Shown here piece after piece: positions 53,190 through 61,959 of a DNA stretch of 64,000 nt. Under the pieces are notes generated by a model. The model ran no database searches, was not told the DNA's origin, and was given only the letters and a program-made list of their open reading frames with translations. This stretch comes from Verrucomicrobiales bacterium. Lineage in GTDB: Bacteria > Verrucomicrobiota > Verrucomicrobiia > Verrucomicrobiales > DEV007. A program made the translations under genes and the position numbers. Position 1 is the first letter of the stretch. Each line of letters starts with the position of its first letter. Where the stretch lies: assembly GCA_029213065.1 (NCBI GenBank), contig JARGPH010000014.1, forward strand, positions 352 through 64,351, written 5' to 3'.

Positions 53190-53810
53190 ATGAGTTCAAA
53201 CAAATTCTGGAAGTTGCTCGGCGCTCTTGGCGCGGTATTCGCACTCCCGTGGCTATTTCTCATCGTCATCCCATTCCTCAAAATGTCGAATGCCGAGCCG
53301 GTTCCTTATTCTGAGGAAGATGGTGTCGAAGGTATCGCGGCCTATCCGGACAAGACCCTGCAACGGCACGGAGCGAGCGACTACGGTCGTCAAATTTACG
53401 CTGCCGAAGGCTGCGCATACTGCCACACGCAGGTGGTTCGCCCTACCTACGCCGGCCCGGATATGTGGAGACCCGGCTGGGGTGGACGTGAAGAGGACGG
53501 GCTCGCCCGTGAAACTCAACCGGGCGATTACGCGACTGAGAAAGTGGCGATGCTCGGCTACCAGCGTATCGGCCAGGATCTTTCCAACGTGGGGCACCGT
53601 ATCACTTCCCGTGATCTGATGCATCAGCATCTCGTTGAGCCAAAGAGTCTCGATCCAAACTCGGGAATGCCGGCATACAAGCACCTTTACAAGAAATCTT
53701 CCATTGGCAGTGGCTATGTTCCTACAGGAAAAGCCGAAGCATTGGTGGACTATCTGATGTCTTTGAAGAAAGATCAGAAAATTCCGGGCGCTATCGTAAG
53801 CGGCAGCTAG
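53190..53810 (+). CDS. CcoO-like monoheme cytochrome c
   Basis: 206 residues. An N-terminal TM anchor (about 10-30) precedes the CcoO signature AAEGCAYCHTQVVRPT with one CxxCH (Cys75, Cys78, His79), GQDLSNVG and a distal MPAYKHL. The length is typical for CcoO. It partners the CcoN-like protein upstream, with which it starts 32 bases apart, and should carry one c-type heme in the periplasm. Confidence 0.92.
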   Translation: MSSNKFWKLLGALGAVFALPWLFLIVIPFLKMSNAEPVPYSEEDGVEGIAAYPDKTLQRHGASDYGRQIYAAEGCAYCHTQVVRPTYAGPDMWRPGWGGREEDGLARETQPGDYATEKVAMLGYQRIGQDLSNVGHRITSRDLMHQHLVEPKSLDPNSGMPAYKHLYKKSSIGSGYVPTGKAEALVDYLMSLKKDQKIPGAIVSGS

Positions 53811-53847
53811 TCCGCGAAACCAAATTTAATTTTAATCAGCTATCCAA

Positions 53848-54585
53848 ATGGGGAGCAACGAGAACAAAAACATCGATTACGATCAGGGAACCGTCAGCAC
53901 GGTTCAGTTGCATGACTCTGTTCGTCGTGAGAACGCCCTTCCACGTGAAGGGAGCGGCACCGTGGGCATTTCAATTATCGTGGTAAGCGCACTGGTCCTG
54001 ATTTTCGGTGGGGGGCAGCTTTTCAGCGGTGCCAACGGCTTTAGCGATAGCATTTACATTTCCGATTATTACAAGGCGGAGCCGAGACCTGCCCTCGGCG
54101 GTGACGGCGGCGATGCCGCAGCTGTCGCCTGGATTGATTCCTGGACCAAGGACGGTAAGAAAGTTTATGGTAACTGCATCGCCTGTCACCAGGCATCAGG
54201 GCTCGGAATTCCCGGTCAGTTCCCACCTCTCATCGGATCCGAATGGGTTGATGGTGGCACAGCTCGAATGGGGGCGATTCTCCTTCACGGAATCAGTGGT
54301 TCATTTTCAGTTGGCGGTCAGGCCTACAACGGTCTTATGCCGGCGTGGAACACGCTTTCCGATGAAAAAATTGCGCAGGTGGCCACTTACATTCGTCGTG
54401 AATTCGGCAGTCTCCCTGAAGGGGAGGACGGCGTAGTTACGACGGAGATGATCAAAGCGGCTCGTGAGCAATTCAGTGGTCAGGCAGTTCCTTATCAGGA
54501 AGCTGAACTGTTGGCGATTCCCGAAGGCGAGATGCTTCCGGGCGCAAAGGTGGACTTGCAGACGGGCGAACCGGCTGAAGGTTGA
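53848..54585 (+). CDS. Membrane-anchored monoheme cytochrome c (CcoP-like position)
   Basis: 245 residues. A soluble N-terminal ~40 residues precede a TM helix (about 42-60), then a class-I cytochrome c domain with CIACHQ (about residues 110-114), FPPLIGSEWV and the distal Met in NGLMPAW. It has a single heme where CcoP of cbb3 oxidases has two. A 45-residue acidic C-terminal tail follows. It probably shuttles electrons from ACIII or the CcoO-like protein to the oxidase CuA centre. Confidence 0.9.
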   Translation: MGSNENKNIDYDQGTVSTVQLHDSVRRENALPREGSGTVGISIIVVSALVLIFGGGQLFSGANGFSDSIYISDYYKAEPRPALGGDGGDAAAVAWIDSWTKDGKKVYGNCIACHQASGLGIPGQFPPLIGSEWVDGGTARMGAILLHGISGSFSVGGQAYNGLMPAWNTLSDEKIAQVATYIRREFGSLPEGEDGVVTTEMIKAAREQFSGQAVPYQEAELLAIPEGEMLPGAKVDLQTGEPAEG

Positions 54586-54663
54586 TATTAAAGGATCTCA
54601 ATCCGAAAACATTCAAAGACGGGGGTTTATCTCCACTCCTTATTAACGTAATTTAGACTTTCA

Positions 54664-56592
54664 ATGAGCGCAGCTACAGCAGAAACACACGATCAGGCTC
54701 AGGAGGAACATCATCATGTTGAGCCTTTCTGGAAGAAATATATTTTCTCCACCGATCACAAAACCATTGGAATTCAGTACGGTTTCACCTCGCTGGTCTT
54801 TCTCGCGTTCGGGTTTTTCCTGATGATGGTGATGCGATGGAGCATCGCCTACCCGGATCGCGCGGTTCCATTGCTCGCTGACTGGCCCTGGTTTCAAGCC
54901 TGGCTCGATGACAGCGGGAAAGTGACCGGCGATCTCTACAATATGTTCGGTGCGATGCACGGAACGATCATGGTTTTCCTCGGAATTGTTCCGCTCGCGT
55001 TCGGGGCATTCGGTAACTACGTGACGCCCTTGCAGATCGGTGCGCCTGATATGGCGTTCCCCCGTCTCAACATGGCGAGTTACTGGCTCTACCTTCTCGG
55101 TGGTGTGCTCATGTTCGTCAGTTTCTTTCTGCCTTCCGGCGCGGCCAAGGCCGGTTGGACGAACTATTCACCTCTCGCAACGACGACGGATATTCACTAC
55201 GGGGACCTTTTCTGGACGGGGCAGACCCAATGGCTCGTCGCGATGGCCCTGTTGATCACCTCGTCGCTTCTCGGTGCGGTGAACTTCATCTGTACCATTA
55301 TCAACCTGCGATGCCGCGGGATGAGCTGGATGCGTCTCCCGTTCTTCGTCTGGGCGATGCTCGTGACCGGTTTCCTTCTTCTTCTGGCGTTCCCTCCTCT
55401 TGAGGTCGCGGCGATCATGCAGCTCATGGACCGCATGGCGGGAACGAGTTTCTTTGTTCCGACCGGTCTCAATGTCAGCGGGATGTCCTTCGACGCCGCC
55501 GGAGGTGGTAGCCCGCTTCTCTATCAGCACCTTTTCTGGTTCCTCGCTCACCCCGAGGTTTACGTTCTGATTCTGCCTGCGCTTGCGATCGTGGCTGAAA
55601 TTATCCCCTGTAACACCCGGAAACCGCTCTGGGGCTACAAGACAATGGTCTACGCCGTGATGGTGCTCGGATTCCTCGCCTTTATCGTGTGGGCGCACCA
55701 CATGTACATCACCGGAATGGGGCCTGCGATTTCCACGTTCTTCCAGACCACGACAGTGCTGATCTCGGTGCCTTCGGTGATTCTGATCACCTCACTCCTG
55801 ATTTCCATGTGGGGCGGTTCGATTCGCTTCAATGTGCCGATGCTCTTCGCGACTGCGTTCATCCCCATGTTCGGTATCGGTGGACTTACCGGTTTGCCAC
55901 TTGCCTTCAGTCTTCCTGACCTGCACCTCCACGACACCTATTACGTGATTGCCCACTTCCACTACGTGGTCGCTCCCGGCACGATCTTCGGTCTTTTCGC
56001 AGGGATCTATCACTGGTATCCGAAGCTCACCGGGCGCATGATGAGCACCCGTCTCGGGCACCTTCATTTCTGGCCTTCATTGTTGTTCATGAACGGCATC
56101 TTTGCCCCCATGTTCATTCAGGGGATGGCTGGATTTCACCGCCGTGCCTTTGACGGTGGTAAGGCGTATGAGCAGATCAGCACGCAAATTTTCGCCGAGC
56201 CGAATACGTTTCTCGCCAACATCGCCGAGATTCTCAATGTGATTGAGCCGGATGCGGCCCTCCGTATGATCGATCTGAACATCGTGACTTCCGGATCCGC
56301 CTGGTTGCTCGCCGTGTTCCAGGTTCCTTTCATCATCAATTTGTTCATCAGCAAGTTTGTCGGCAAGAAAGTGAGCAGTGACAATCCGTGGGACGCAACC
56401 ACTCTCGAGTGGGCCACTCCAACGCCTCCGCCGCACGGGAATTTCCTTTCCGAGCCGGTTGCGTATCGTGGACCCTACGAGTATAGCGTGCCGGGTGAAG
56501 CGAGTGATTTTTGCCCGCAGTTCGAGGACGATCCTTCCAAGATCCCTGCCAAGAGCGAAGCCGGCAAAGAAGGTGATAAACCCGCCGTTTAA
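54664..56592 (+). CDS. ctaD: Cytochrome c oxidase subunit I (aa3-type)
   Basis: 642 residues, 12 or more TM helices. All key ligands are visible: low-spin heme His in FGAMHGTIMVF, copper His plus cross-linked Tyr in LAHPEVYVLILP (with the Glu that marks A1-type), the His pair in WAHHMY, and heme ligands in HDTYYVIAHFHYVV. The C-terminal ~90 residues are soluble. It is the real oxygen-reducing enzyme of the locus, in contrast to the CcoN-like gene upstream. Confidence 0.97.
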   Translation: MSAATAETHDQAQEEHHHVEPFWKKYIFSTDHKTIGIQYGFTSLVFLAFGFFLMMVMRWSIAYPDRAVPLLADWPWFQAWLDDSGKVTGDLYNMFGAMHGTIMVFLGIVPLAFGAFGNYVTPLQIGAPDMAFPRLNMASYWLYLLGGVLMFVSFFLPSGAAKAGWTNYSPLATTTDIHYGDLFWTGQTQWLVAMALLITSSLLGAVNFICTIINLRCRGMSWMRLPFFVWAMLVTGFLLLLAFPPLEVAAIMQLMDRMAGTSFFVPTGLNVSGMSFDAAGGGSPLLYQHLFWFLAHPEVYVLILPALAIVAEIIPCNTRKPLWGYKTMVYAVMVLGFLAFIVWAHHMYITGMGPAISTFFQTTTVLISVPSVILITSLLISMWGGSIRFNVPMLFATAFIPMFGIGGLTGLPLAFSLPDLHLHDTYYVIAHFHYVVAPGTIFGLFAGIYHWYPKLTGRMMSTRLGHLHFWPSLLFMNGIFAPMFIQGMAGFHRRAFDGGKAYEQISTQIFAEPNTFLANIAEILNVIEPDAALRMIDLNIVTSGSAWLLAVFQVPFIINLFISKFVGKKVSSDNPWDATTLEWATPTPPPHGNFLSEPVAYRGPYEYSVPGEASDFCPQFEDDPSKIPAKSEAGKEGDKPAV

Positions 56593-56648
56593 CCGGGGTT
56601 AGACCCCTTACCGAACGATTTAGAAGATTTTAGCAAGACGATTGCCAT

Positions 56649-58112
56649 ATGGAAATTCCACACGAAGTAACGCCGAGACGGGACACCGGTTTATACAATG
56701 CCAAGCTCGGCGTCTGGTTGTTCCTCGCCTCCGAGGTCATGTTGTTTGGCGGCCTCTTTTCCGCTTACATATTTTTGCGGGTCGGGATTCAGGACGGGGT
56801 TGATAACCCGTGGCCCTGGGGTCTCAACGTGCACAAAGACTTTGTCTGGCTCGGTTTCATCAATACCCTTGTACTCATCGCCTCCTCCGTCGGAGTCGTT
56901 TTCGCCTGGGTTGCCCTGAAAGAGCGGAATTGGAAGCTCTACCAGGTCTACATGTATGCGGTGATTGGTTGCGCCGTGATTTTCATGTGTCTCAAGGGGA
57001 TCGAGTACAACAGCAAGTTGAACCACCACTTCGGGATCAAGCTGAAGGACAACTCCGTCATGGAGGGGGAACTCGTGAACAAGACCGACCGGATTCGTTT
57101 CGAAGGAGCAACGGCCTCAGTCAGTCTGCAGGGCGCAGTGCCGGTCTTTATCAAAAGCATTCCGAAAGGGGAGTTCCCGATCTTCAAGGTGACCGAAGGA
57201 CCCGGCTCTGAAGAGGGGGTTGAAATCCATTCCGATTCTGAGTTGAAAGCGTGGTTCCACAAGGAGCGTCGCGCCATCTCGGCCAAACTCACCGAAGAGC
57301 GGAAGCGCTATCGTGCAGAGCTCGCCTCCGGGGTTGCCAATCCGACGCCGGTTTCGGTGAGCAGTTCAGCGAAGCTGACTTCAAGTGAGCCTTTTGTTCT
57401 CAACGCCAATCCCCGCAAAGTGGTTCTCCACAGCGACAGCGTGGTTAACTTCAAAGACGGTTCGAAAGTTGAGGGGAAACTGATCAGCGACGACGTCGAG
57501 TTCATCGTTCACGAGGTTGATTTGCAGCTCGTGCTTCCTCAAAAGCAGCGTGAGTCGATTGTCTGGGATGTCATCAACGACGAAGGCGCCAAGCAGCAGT
57601 TCTTTGAACAGCAGGACGCCGAGTATCGCCATCTCCGCGAATACTACGAGCCGCGTGGCGAGGTTATTCCCGAGAAAATGCTCCGTGGCCACATTCTGAA
57701 CCTCCACGACGTCCACCTCGGCGGGCATCATGGAGACGATCACGGTGATGATCATCATGACGCGGTTCATAAGAGCGAACCCAAGCCTTCCGCTGAAGGT
57801 GCCCACGAAGAGGCCGCTCACGAGCACGAAGATGATCACAGCATCAGTGTGCCGCGCGACCAGATCAAATTCATGGGGAACCACGGCCCCCGCTACGGCA
57901 ACTACTACGCGATCTATTTCACGATGACAGCGCTTCACGGCCTCCACGTCATCGGTGGTGCGCTCGTCCTCCTGTTCTTCACCGTCTTCGGGAAGAAGCT
58001 TTACCTGAAGAACCCGGAGCATCTCGCCAACCGCATCGAGGTGGGCGGTCTTTTCTGGCACTTTGTCGACTTGATCTGGATCTTCCTGTTCCCGCTCATG
58101 TATCTTCTTTAA
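56649..58112 (+). CDS. ctaE: Cytochrome c oxidase subunit III with long His-rich insertion
   Basis: 487 residues, more than twice the ~200 of short bacterial subunit III. TM helices at about 20-44, 65-90 and 97-118 ([21 protein letters not shown]) and again at about 415-448 and 468-486 ([32 protein letters not shown]) make up the normal protein. Residues about 122-415 are a soluble insertion holding two similar beta-rich segments ([26 protein letters not shown]), a helical part, and a His/Asp cluster [15 protein letters not shown] (360-374). This may bind copper or another metal. Confidence 0.93.
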   Translation: MEIPHEVTPRRDTGLYNAKLGVWLFLASEVMLFGGLFSAYIFLRVGIQDGVDNPWPWGLNVHKDFVWLGFINTLVLIASSVGVVFAWVALKERNWKLYQVYMYAVIGCAVIFMCLKGIEYNSKLNHHFGIKLKDNSVMEGELVNKTDRIRFEGATASVSLQGAVPVFIKSIPKGEFPIFKVTEGPGSEEGVEIHSDSELKAWFHKERRAISAKLTEERKRYRAELASGVANPTPVSVSSSAKLTSSEPFVLNANPRKVVLHSDSVVNFKDGSKVEGKLISDDVEFIVHEVDLQLVLPQKQRESIVWDVINDEGAKQQFFEQQDAEYRHLREYYEPRGEVIPEKMLRGHILNLHDVHLGGHHGDDHGDDHHDAVHKSEPKPSAEGAHEEAAHEHEDDHSISVPRDQIKFMGNHGPRYGNYYAIYFTMTALHGLHVIGGALVLLFFTVFGKKLYLKNPEHLANRIEVGGLFWHFVDLIWIFLFPLMYLL

Positions 58113-58136
58113 TTTTTTATTCTATTTTCATTCATC

Positions 58137-58505
58137 ATGGCTGAATCAACTCACGACTGGGGAAAGCATAAGAAGTCTTATCTGATTGTTTTCGGAGCGC
58201 TTTGCTTCTGCACTTGTCTTACATTGGCGCTTGGTATTTTCGCCCCTTTTGATTTGGGCCCTCCGGGACCGACCCCTGCTGATTTCGTGATCGGCCTCGC
58301 GGTGGCCTGCTTCAAGGCAAGCCTCGTGGGACTTATCTTCATGCACTTAAATCACGAAAGAGGGCTGATTTACAAGCTGCTTGTTTTCACCTTTCTCTTT
58401 TCTCTCGGGCTCATGGCCCTGACCCTTTTCGCCGGTGCGGATCCCATTCTGGAGCAGTATGATACTCTGGAGAGCACCAAGGGGAAATTGATGGAGAAGC
58501 TCTAA
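58137..58505 (+). CDS. ctaF: Cytochrome c oxidase subunit IV
   Basis: 122 residues with three TM helices (about 15-35, 45-68, 78-100). The second holds the family's ACFKASLVGLIFMHL, typical of prokaryotic cytochrome c oxidase subunit IV. It is a small stabilising subunit 24 bases after subunit III, in the expected place. Confidence 0.93.
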   Translation: MAESTHDWGKHKKSYLIVFGALCFCTCLTLALGIFAPFDLGPPGPTPADFVIGLAVACFKASLVGLIFMHLNHERGLIYKLLVFTFLFSLGLMALTLFAGADPILEQYDTLESTKGKLMEKL

Positions 58506-58526
58506 AACCCCACACCCAAAAGTAAC

Positions 58527-58724
58527 ATGTCACTCAAACACTTTCATATCGCCTTCATCACCATCGTCGTCCTCGGCTCCTGGTCTTTAGGCGCCTGGTG
58601 TTTGCTGACGCGCGGGCTTCCCACGATGTTCACTGCGATGGGATGGGCCAGCCTCGTTGGTGGGCTCGGACTTCTCATTTACGGGGTTCGTTTCATGAAG
58701 AAAGTTCGCAAGGTGGTATCCTAG
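58527..58724 (+). CDS. Small two-helix membrane protein in the oxidase operon
   Basis: 65 residues with two TM helices (about 7-27 and 35-54) and a basic C-terminus (RFMKKVRKVVS). No family was recognised. It lies 21 bases after ctaF in the same direction, preceded by aaaagtaac with no Shine-Dalgarno sequence, and fits a minor oxidase subunit. Confidence 0.72.
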   Translation: MSLKHFHIAFITIVVLGSWSLGAWCLLTRGLPTMFTAMGWASLVGGLGLLIYGVRFMKKVRKVVS

Positions 58725-58733
58725 AAGAATCTG

Positions 58734-58943
58734 ATGATGAGCACGCTGTTACTTGAAAATATTCTCGCCTGCCCGATGTGCATGAGCGGCGCGGAGGGAA
58801 AATCCCTCCTCGCGGCCAACAGCGCCATCGGTGTGATGCTGGTCTTTCTCTTCACGATACTGGGGAGCTTTATTACTTTTATTATTTATCTCGCACGTCG
58901 TTCCCGGAAATTTGCCGGTGAACTCCCTGGCGAGGAGAACTGA
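58734..58943 (+). CDS. Small membrane protein with CPMC motif
   Basis: 69 residues with one TM helix (about 31-52). The segment ACPMCMSGAEG near the N-terminus has a CxxC pair that could bind copper or be redox-active, and the C-terminus is basic/acidic. It lies between the small membrane protein and subunit II, which carries the CuA site, so a role in metal delivery or assembly is a reasonable guess. No known family was assigned. Confidence 0.7.
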   Translation: MMSTLLLENILACPMCMSGAEGKSLLAANSAIGVMLVFLFTILGSFITFIIYLARRSRKFAGELPGEEN

Positions 58944-58993
58944 GGCTGAATCGAGTGTTCGGCTAACCGATCTTTTTACTGACAAATTTTGAT

Positions 58994-59758
58994 ATGATTG
59001 AGTGGATTAACGACATTTCCGGAATGCACGAGGTGGCTTCCCAGCATGGTAACGTGGGCAATCACATGTTGGCGCTGGTGCACTGGTTCATGCTCATCCT
59101 TTTTGTGGGCTGGTCTATATTTCTCGGGGTGATCCTCTGGAAGTTCCGCCGCAAGAAAACACCCCGTGCGAACTACCACGGAATGACTTCTCACTTTTCG
59201 ACACACGTCGAGATCGGGGTAGTGATCGTGGAAGTTGTCCTGCTCCTCGGATTCGCATTCCCACTCTGGGCAAAGCGGTCCGACAAGAATGCGCGACCTG
59301 TCGGTGATGAGGTCGTCAATCTCCGTGCGGTTGGTGAGCAGTATCGCTGGACCTTCCATTACGCCGGTGCTGATAAGAATGTCGGAATGACTTCTCACGA
59401 GCGGATTTCAGGAGCCAACCCGGTTGGACTCGTTGCAGAGGATCCCAACGCGGCTGATGACTTTGTTTCCGTGAATGAGCTGAAAGTGCCCGTGGGACGA
59501 CCCGTCGTCATTCAGGTGACATCGAAGGACGTGATTCACGGCCTCGCGATTATTCCGATGTTCTCTCAGCAGGATGCAATTCCCGGTTCGGAGATTCCGA
59601 TGTGGTTTGTTCCCGAAAAGGAAGGTGAGTGGAACATCGTTTGTGCTCAGCTTTGCGGAGCGGGTCACGCGCAGATGGTGGCCTACGTTGAAGCTGTCAG
59701 CAGCGAAGAGTTCGATGAGTGGTACGCCGCTCAAACTCCGCTTTTGCCTAAAAACTAA
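58994..59758 (+). CDS. ctaC: Cytochrome c oxidase subunit II (CuA)
   Basis: 254 residues. Two TM helices (about 25-50 and 70-92) precede the cupredoxin domain. The CuA ligands are visible: His in SKDVIHGL, then CAQLCGAGHAQM, giving Cys-x3-Cys-x3-His-x2-Met. No cytochrome c is fused at the C-terminus, so electrons must come from a separate cytochrome. The position last among the oxidase subunits is unusual, because subunit II generally comes first. A terminator follows. Confidence 0.96.
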   Translation: MIEWINDISGMHEVASQHGNVGNHMLALVHWFMLILFVGWSIFLGVILWKFRRKKTPRANYHGMTSHFSTHVEIGVVIVEVVLLLGFAFPLWAKRSDKNARPVGDEVVNLRAVGEQYRWTFHYAGADKNVGMTSHERISGANPVGLVAEDPNAADDFVSVNELKVPVGRPVVIQVTSKDVIHGLAIIPMFSQQDAIPGSEIPMWFVPEKEGEWNIVCAQLCGAGHAQMVAYVEAVSSEEFDEWYAAQTPLLPKN

Positions 59759-59785
59759 ACGGTCAGTTCATAGAATTGATCGAAG

Positions 59786-59815
59786 TGGCGGAGCGTGTAA
59801 GCACTCCGCCATTTT
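59786..59815 (+). terminator. Intrinsic terminator after ctaC
   Basis: TGGCGGAG (59786-59793) pairs with CTCCGCCA (59804-59811) and is followed by TTTT. It separates the oxidase structural genes from ctaA, or reduces read-through into the biogenesis genes. Confidence 0.82.
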
Positions 59816-59879
59816 CGTTATCAGCTTCGGGGAAGCCGTGCCCTCCGGACCTTCACGAGCGTATAAGATTCGATAGAAG

Positions 59880-60998
59880 ATGAGCAATCCATTACCTCAG
59901 ACGGCGTTTAACAAATATTCAAGAGTCGTCGCATTTTTCGCGGTGCTCCTCATTTGGTGGGGGGCGGCTACGACCTCCAAGCTGGCTGGAATGGCTTTTT
60001 CCGATTGGCCTCTCAGTCTGGGGTCGATCAATCCTCCGGGTTGGCTCAGCTACATGGTTCCGTTCCTGGAGCACAGTCACCGTCTTCTCGCAACGCTTGT
60101 CGGGCTCCTCGTTCTGGGGATGTTCTCCTGGGCTTATGTGAAAAGCGGGAAGCGCTTTCTCGAGGTTTTAATTCTCGTAATCGGTCTTGCTGTTATTTTC
60201 GCGATCTTCATCATGGCGGGAGCGGAGCGGAGTGATGCCGACAGAAAAGCGAGTCTATTGGGGCTCGGACTGGGGCTGGGGGTAATACCGTTCGTCTGGC
60301 TGATTTGGAGCTGGGCAAAGCGTTCCTGGACTCTCGTTCAGAGACTCTCTGCTTTGGCGCTGCTGATGGTGACGACACAGGCGATTTTCGGCGGACTTCG
60401 GGTTACTGAGATTTCGAATGCCTTCGCGGTTGCTCACGGATGCCTTGCTCAGGCTTTCTTTTGTCTTCTCATTCTCATTGTCATGGCGTCGGGTTCGAAG
60501 TGGGAGCTCATCGGGTTCTCCGCTTCACCGGGCGTGCGAAAGCTGATTCGCCTTGGCAGTGTTTCCCTAGTGGCGTTGGTTTCGATGCAGCTCCTTTTCG
60601 GCGCTTCGATGCGACATTTTCATCGCGTCGGACTTGCTGACACAGATTTGCTGAAAACAGCCGGACAATGGATTCCGCCGTTTCATGAACCGATCATCAT
60701 AGTCCTCTTTCTCCACAAGTGGACTGCCTTCTGTATCTTCGGGCTGGTTCTCGGTCTCTGGTTGAAGCTCAGAAATGAGCAGCGCATCGGAAAACATCTC
60801 ACGGTTCTCCTCCTCCTCCTTGTCGGGCAGATTGTCCTCGGGCTCACTGTTATTGCGACAGGGAAGCACTTCTGGCTCACCAATTTTCATGTCATCAACG
60901 GGCTGGCGATACTTGCGGTGGCTTTCACGTTTGCGGTGAAGTCGATGAAACCGAATTCGAGCGAGGCTGAACTCGCGCGAACAGGGAAAACGGGTTAG
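59880..60998 (+). CDS. ctaA: Heme A synthase
   Basis: 372 residues with eight TM helices. The four conserved heme-ligand histidines can be placed in LEHSHRLLATLVG, FAVAHGCLAQAF, FLHKWTAFCIF and NFHVINGLAIL, and QAIFGGLRVT is the typical middle segment. It converts heme O to heme A in the membrane, required by the aa3 oxidase encoded upstream. It is followed 22 bases later by ctaB. Confidence 0.94.
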   Translation: MSNPLPQTAFNKYSRVVAFFAVLLIWWGAATTSKLAGMAFSDWPLSLGSINPPGWLSYMVPFLEHSHRLLATLVGLLVLGMFSWAYVKSGKRFLEVLILVIGLAVIFAIFIMAGAERSDADRKASLLGLGLGLGVIPFVWLIWSWAKRSWTLVQRLSALALLMVTTQAIFGGLRVTEISNAFAVAHGCLAQAFFCLLILIVMASGSKWELIGFSASPGVRKLIRLGSVSLVALVSMQLLFGASMRHFHRVGLADTDLLKTAGQWIPPFHEPIIIVLFLHKWTAFCIFGLVLGLWLKLRNEQRIGKHLTVLLLLLVGQIVLGLTVIATGKHFWLTNFHVINGLAILAVAFTFAVKSMKPNSSEAELARTGKTG

Positions 60999-61020
60999 CG
61001 TGCCGAATAAATAATCAGGA

Positions 61021-61938
61021 ATGGCAGAGGTAGAAGTGAATCCCGAATCAACCGCATCGCCGCGCAATGTAGCGAGGGAGCTGCGTCGTGATGTCGTGAC
61101 CCTGACGAAAGCGCGGCTGAGCATCCTTGTCGTGATCACCTCGATTTTCGGGTACCTCATTGCGACAAAGGAAGGAGGGTTCTCGGCAGTTCTGCTGTTT
61201 CACGTTTTTCTCGGGTCCATCCTCGCCGCTTTCGGTGCCGCGGTTTTCAATCAGCTCATGGAAGTCGATGTTGACGCCCGCATGAAGCGGACCTCTGATC
61301 GTCCGCTTCCTGCAAACCGGATCCCGAGGCCTGCTGCGTTCGTTCTCGGGTGGCTCTTTTGTGCCTTCGGGATTATGCACCTCGGCGTGAAAGTGAATGT
61401 GATGGCTTCATCGATGGCGGGAATCACCCTGCTTACTTATCTTTTCGTCTATACCCCGATGAAGCGGGTTTCCACTTTCAACACGGTGGTCGGTGCGGTC
61501 TCCGGGGCAGTTCCACCGCTGATCGGCTGGACCGGAGGCGGCGGTGCGTTCTTCAGTGACGGGGCACTGTTTTTATTCCTCCTCCTCTTCCTCTGGCAGA
61601 TGCCTCACTTCGCCGCGATCAACTGGATGTATCGCGAAGAGTATGCGCTCGGAGGTTTTAAAATGTGGTCGAACGACGATGAGACGGGAGCAAAGACGGG
61701 AAAGATCGCCCTGTTTTTTGCGGTGCTGACATTTCTTTTCGGTGCTGTCTATCCACTCGTGAGCAACTCGCTTGCCTGGTGGGGGTGCTTTGCGGGCGGT
61801 GCACTCGGAGCGGTCATGGTTTGGCTGGCGATTAAGTTTCTCAAGAGCGGGAAGCGAAACGATGCGAGAACACTCTTTTTCTATACGCTGCTCTATTTGC
61901 CTTTGATGATGGTCGCTTCCTACCTCGCCTGGGCGTAA
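61021..61938 (+). CDS. ctaB: Protoheme IX farnesyltransferase (heme O synthase)
   Basis: 305 residues, about nine TM helices. The UbiA-family motif is NQLMEVDVDARMKRTSDRPLP (Asn/Asp-rich, substrate and Mg-binding). The second loop has YREEYALGGFKM. The start ATG is preceded by atcagga, one of the few plausible ribosome-binding sites here. It makes heme O from protoheme and farnesyl diphosphate for CtaA. Confidence 0.96.
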   Translation: MAEVEVNPESTASPRNVARELRRDVVTLTKARLSILVVITSIFGYLIATKEGGFSAVLLFHVFLGSILAAFGAAVFNQLMEVDVDARMKRTSDRPLPANRIPRPAAFVLGWLFCAFGIMHLGVKVNVMASSMAGITLLTYLFVYTPMKRVSTFNTVVGAVSGAVPPLIGWTGGGGAFFSDGALFLFLLLFLWQMPHFAAINWMYREEYALGGFKMWSNDDETGAKTGKIALFFAVLTFLFGAVYPLVSNSLAWWGCFAGGALGAVMVWLAIKFLKSGKRNDARTLFFYTLLYLPLMMVASYLAWA

Positions 61939-61959
61939 CTCCTTTTTATTTTCAGTTTG

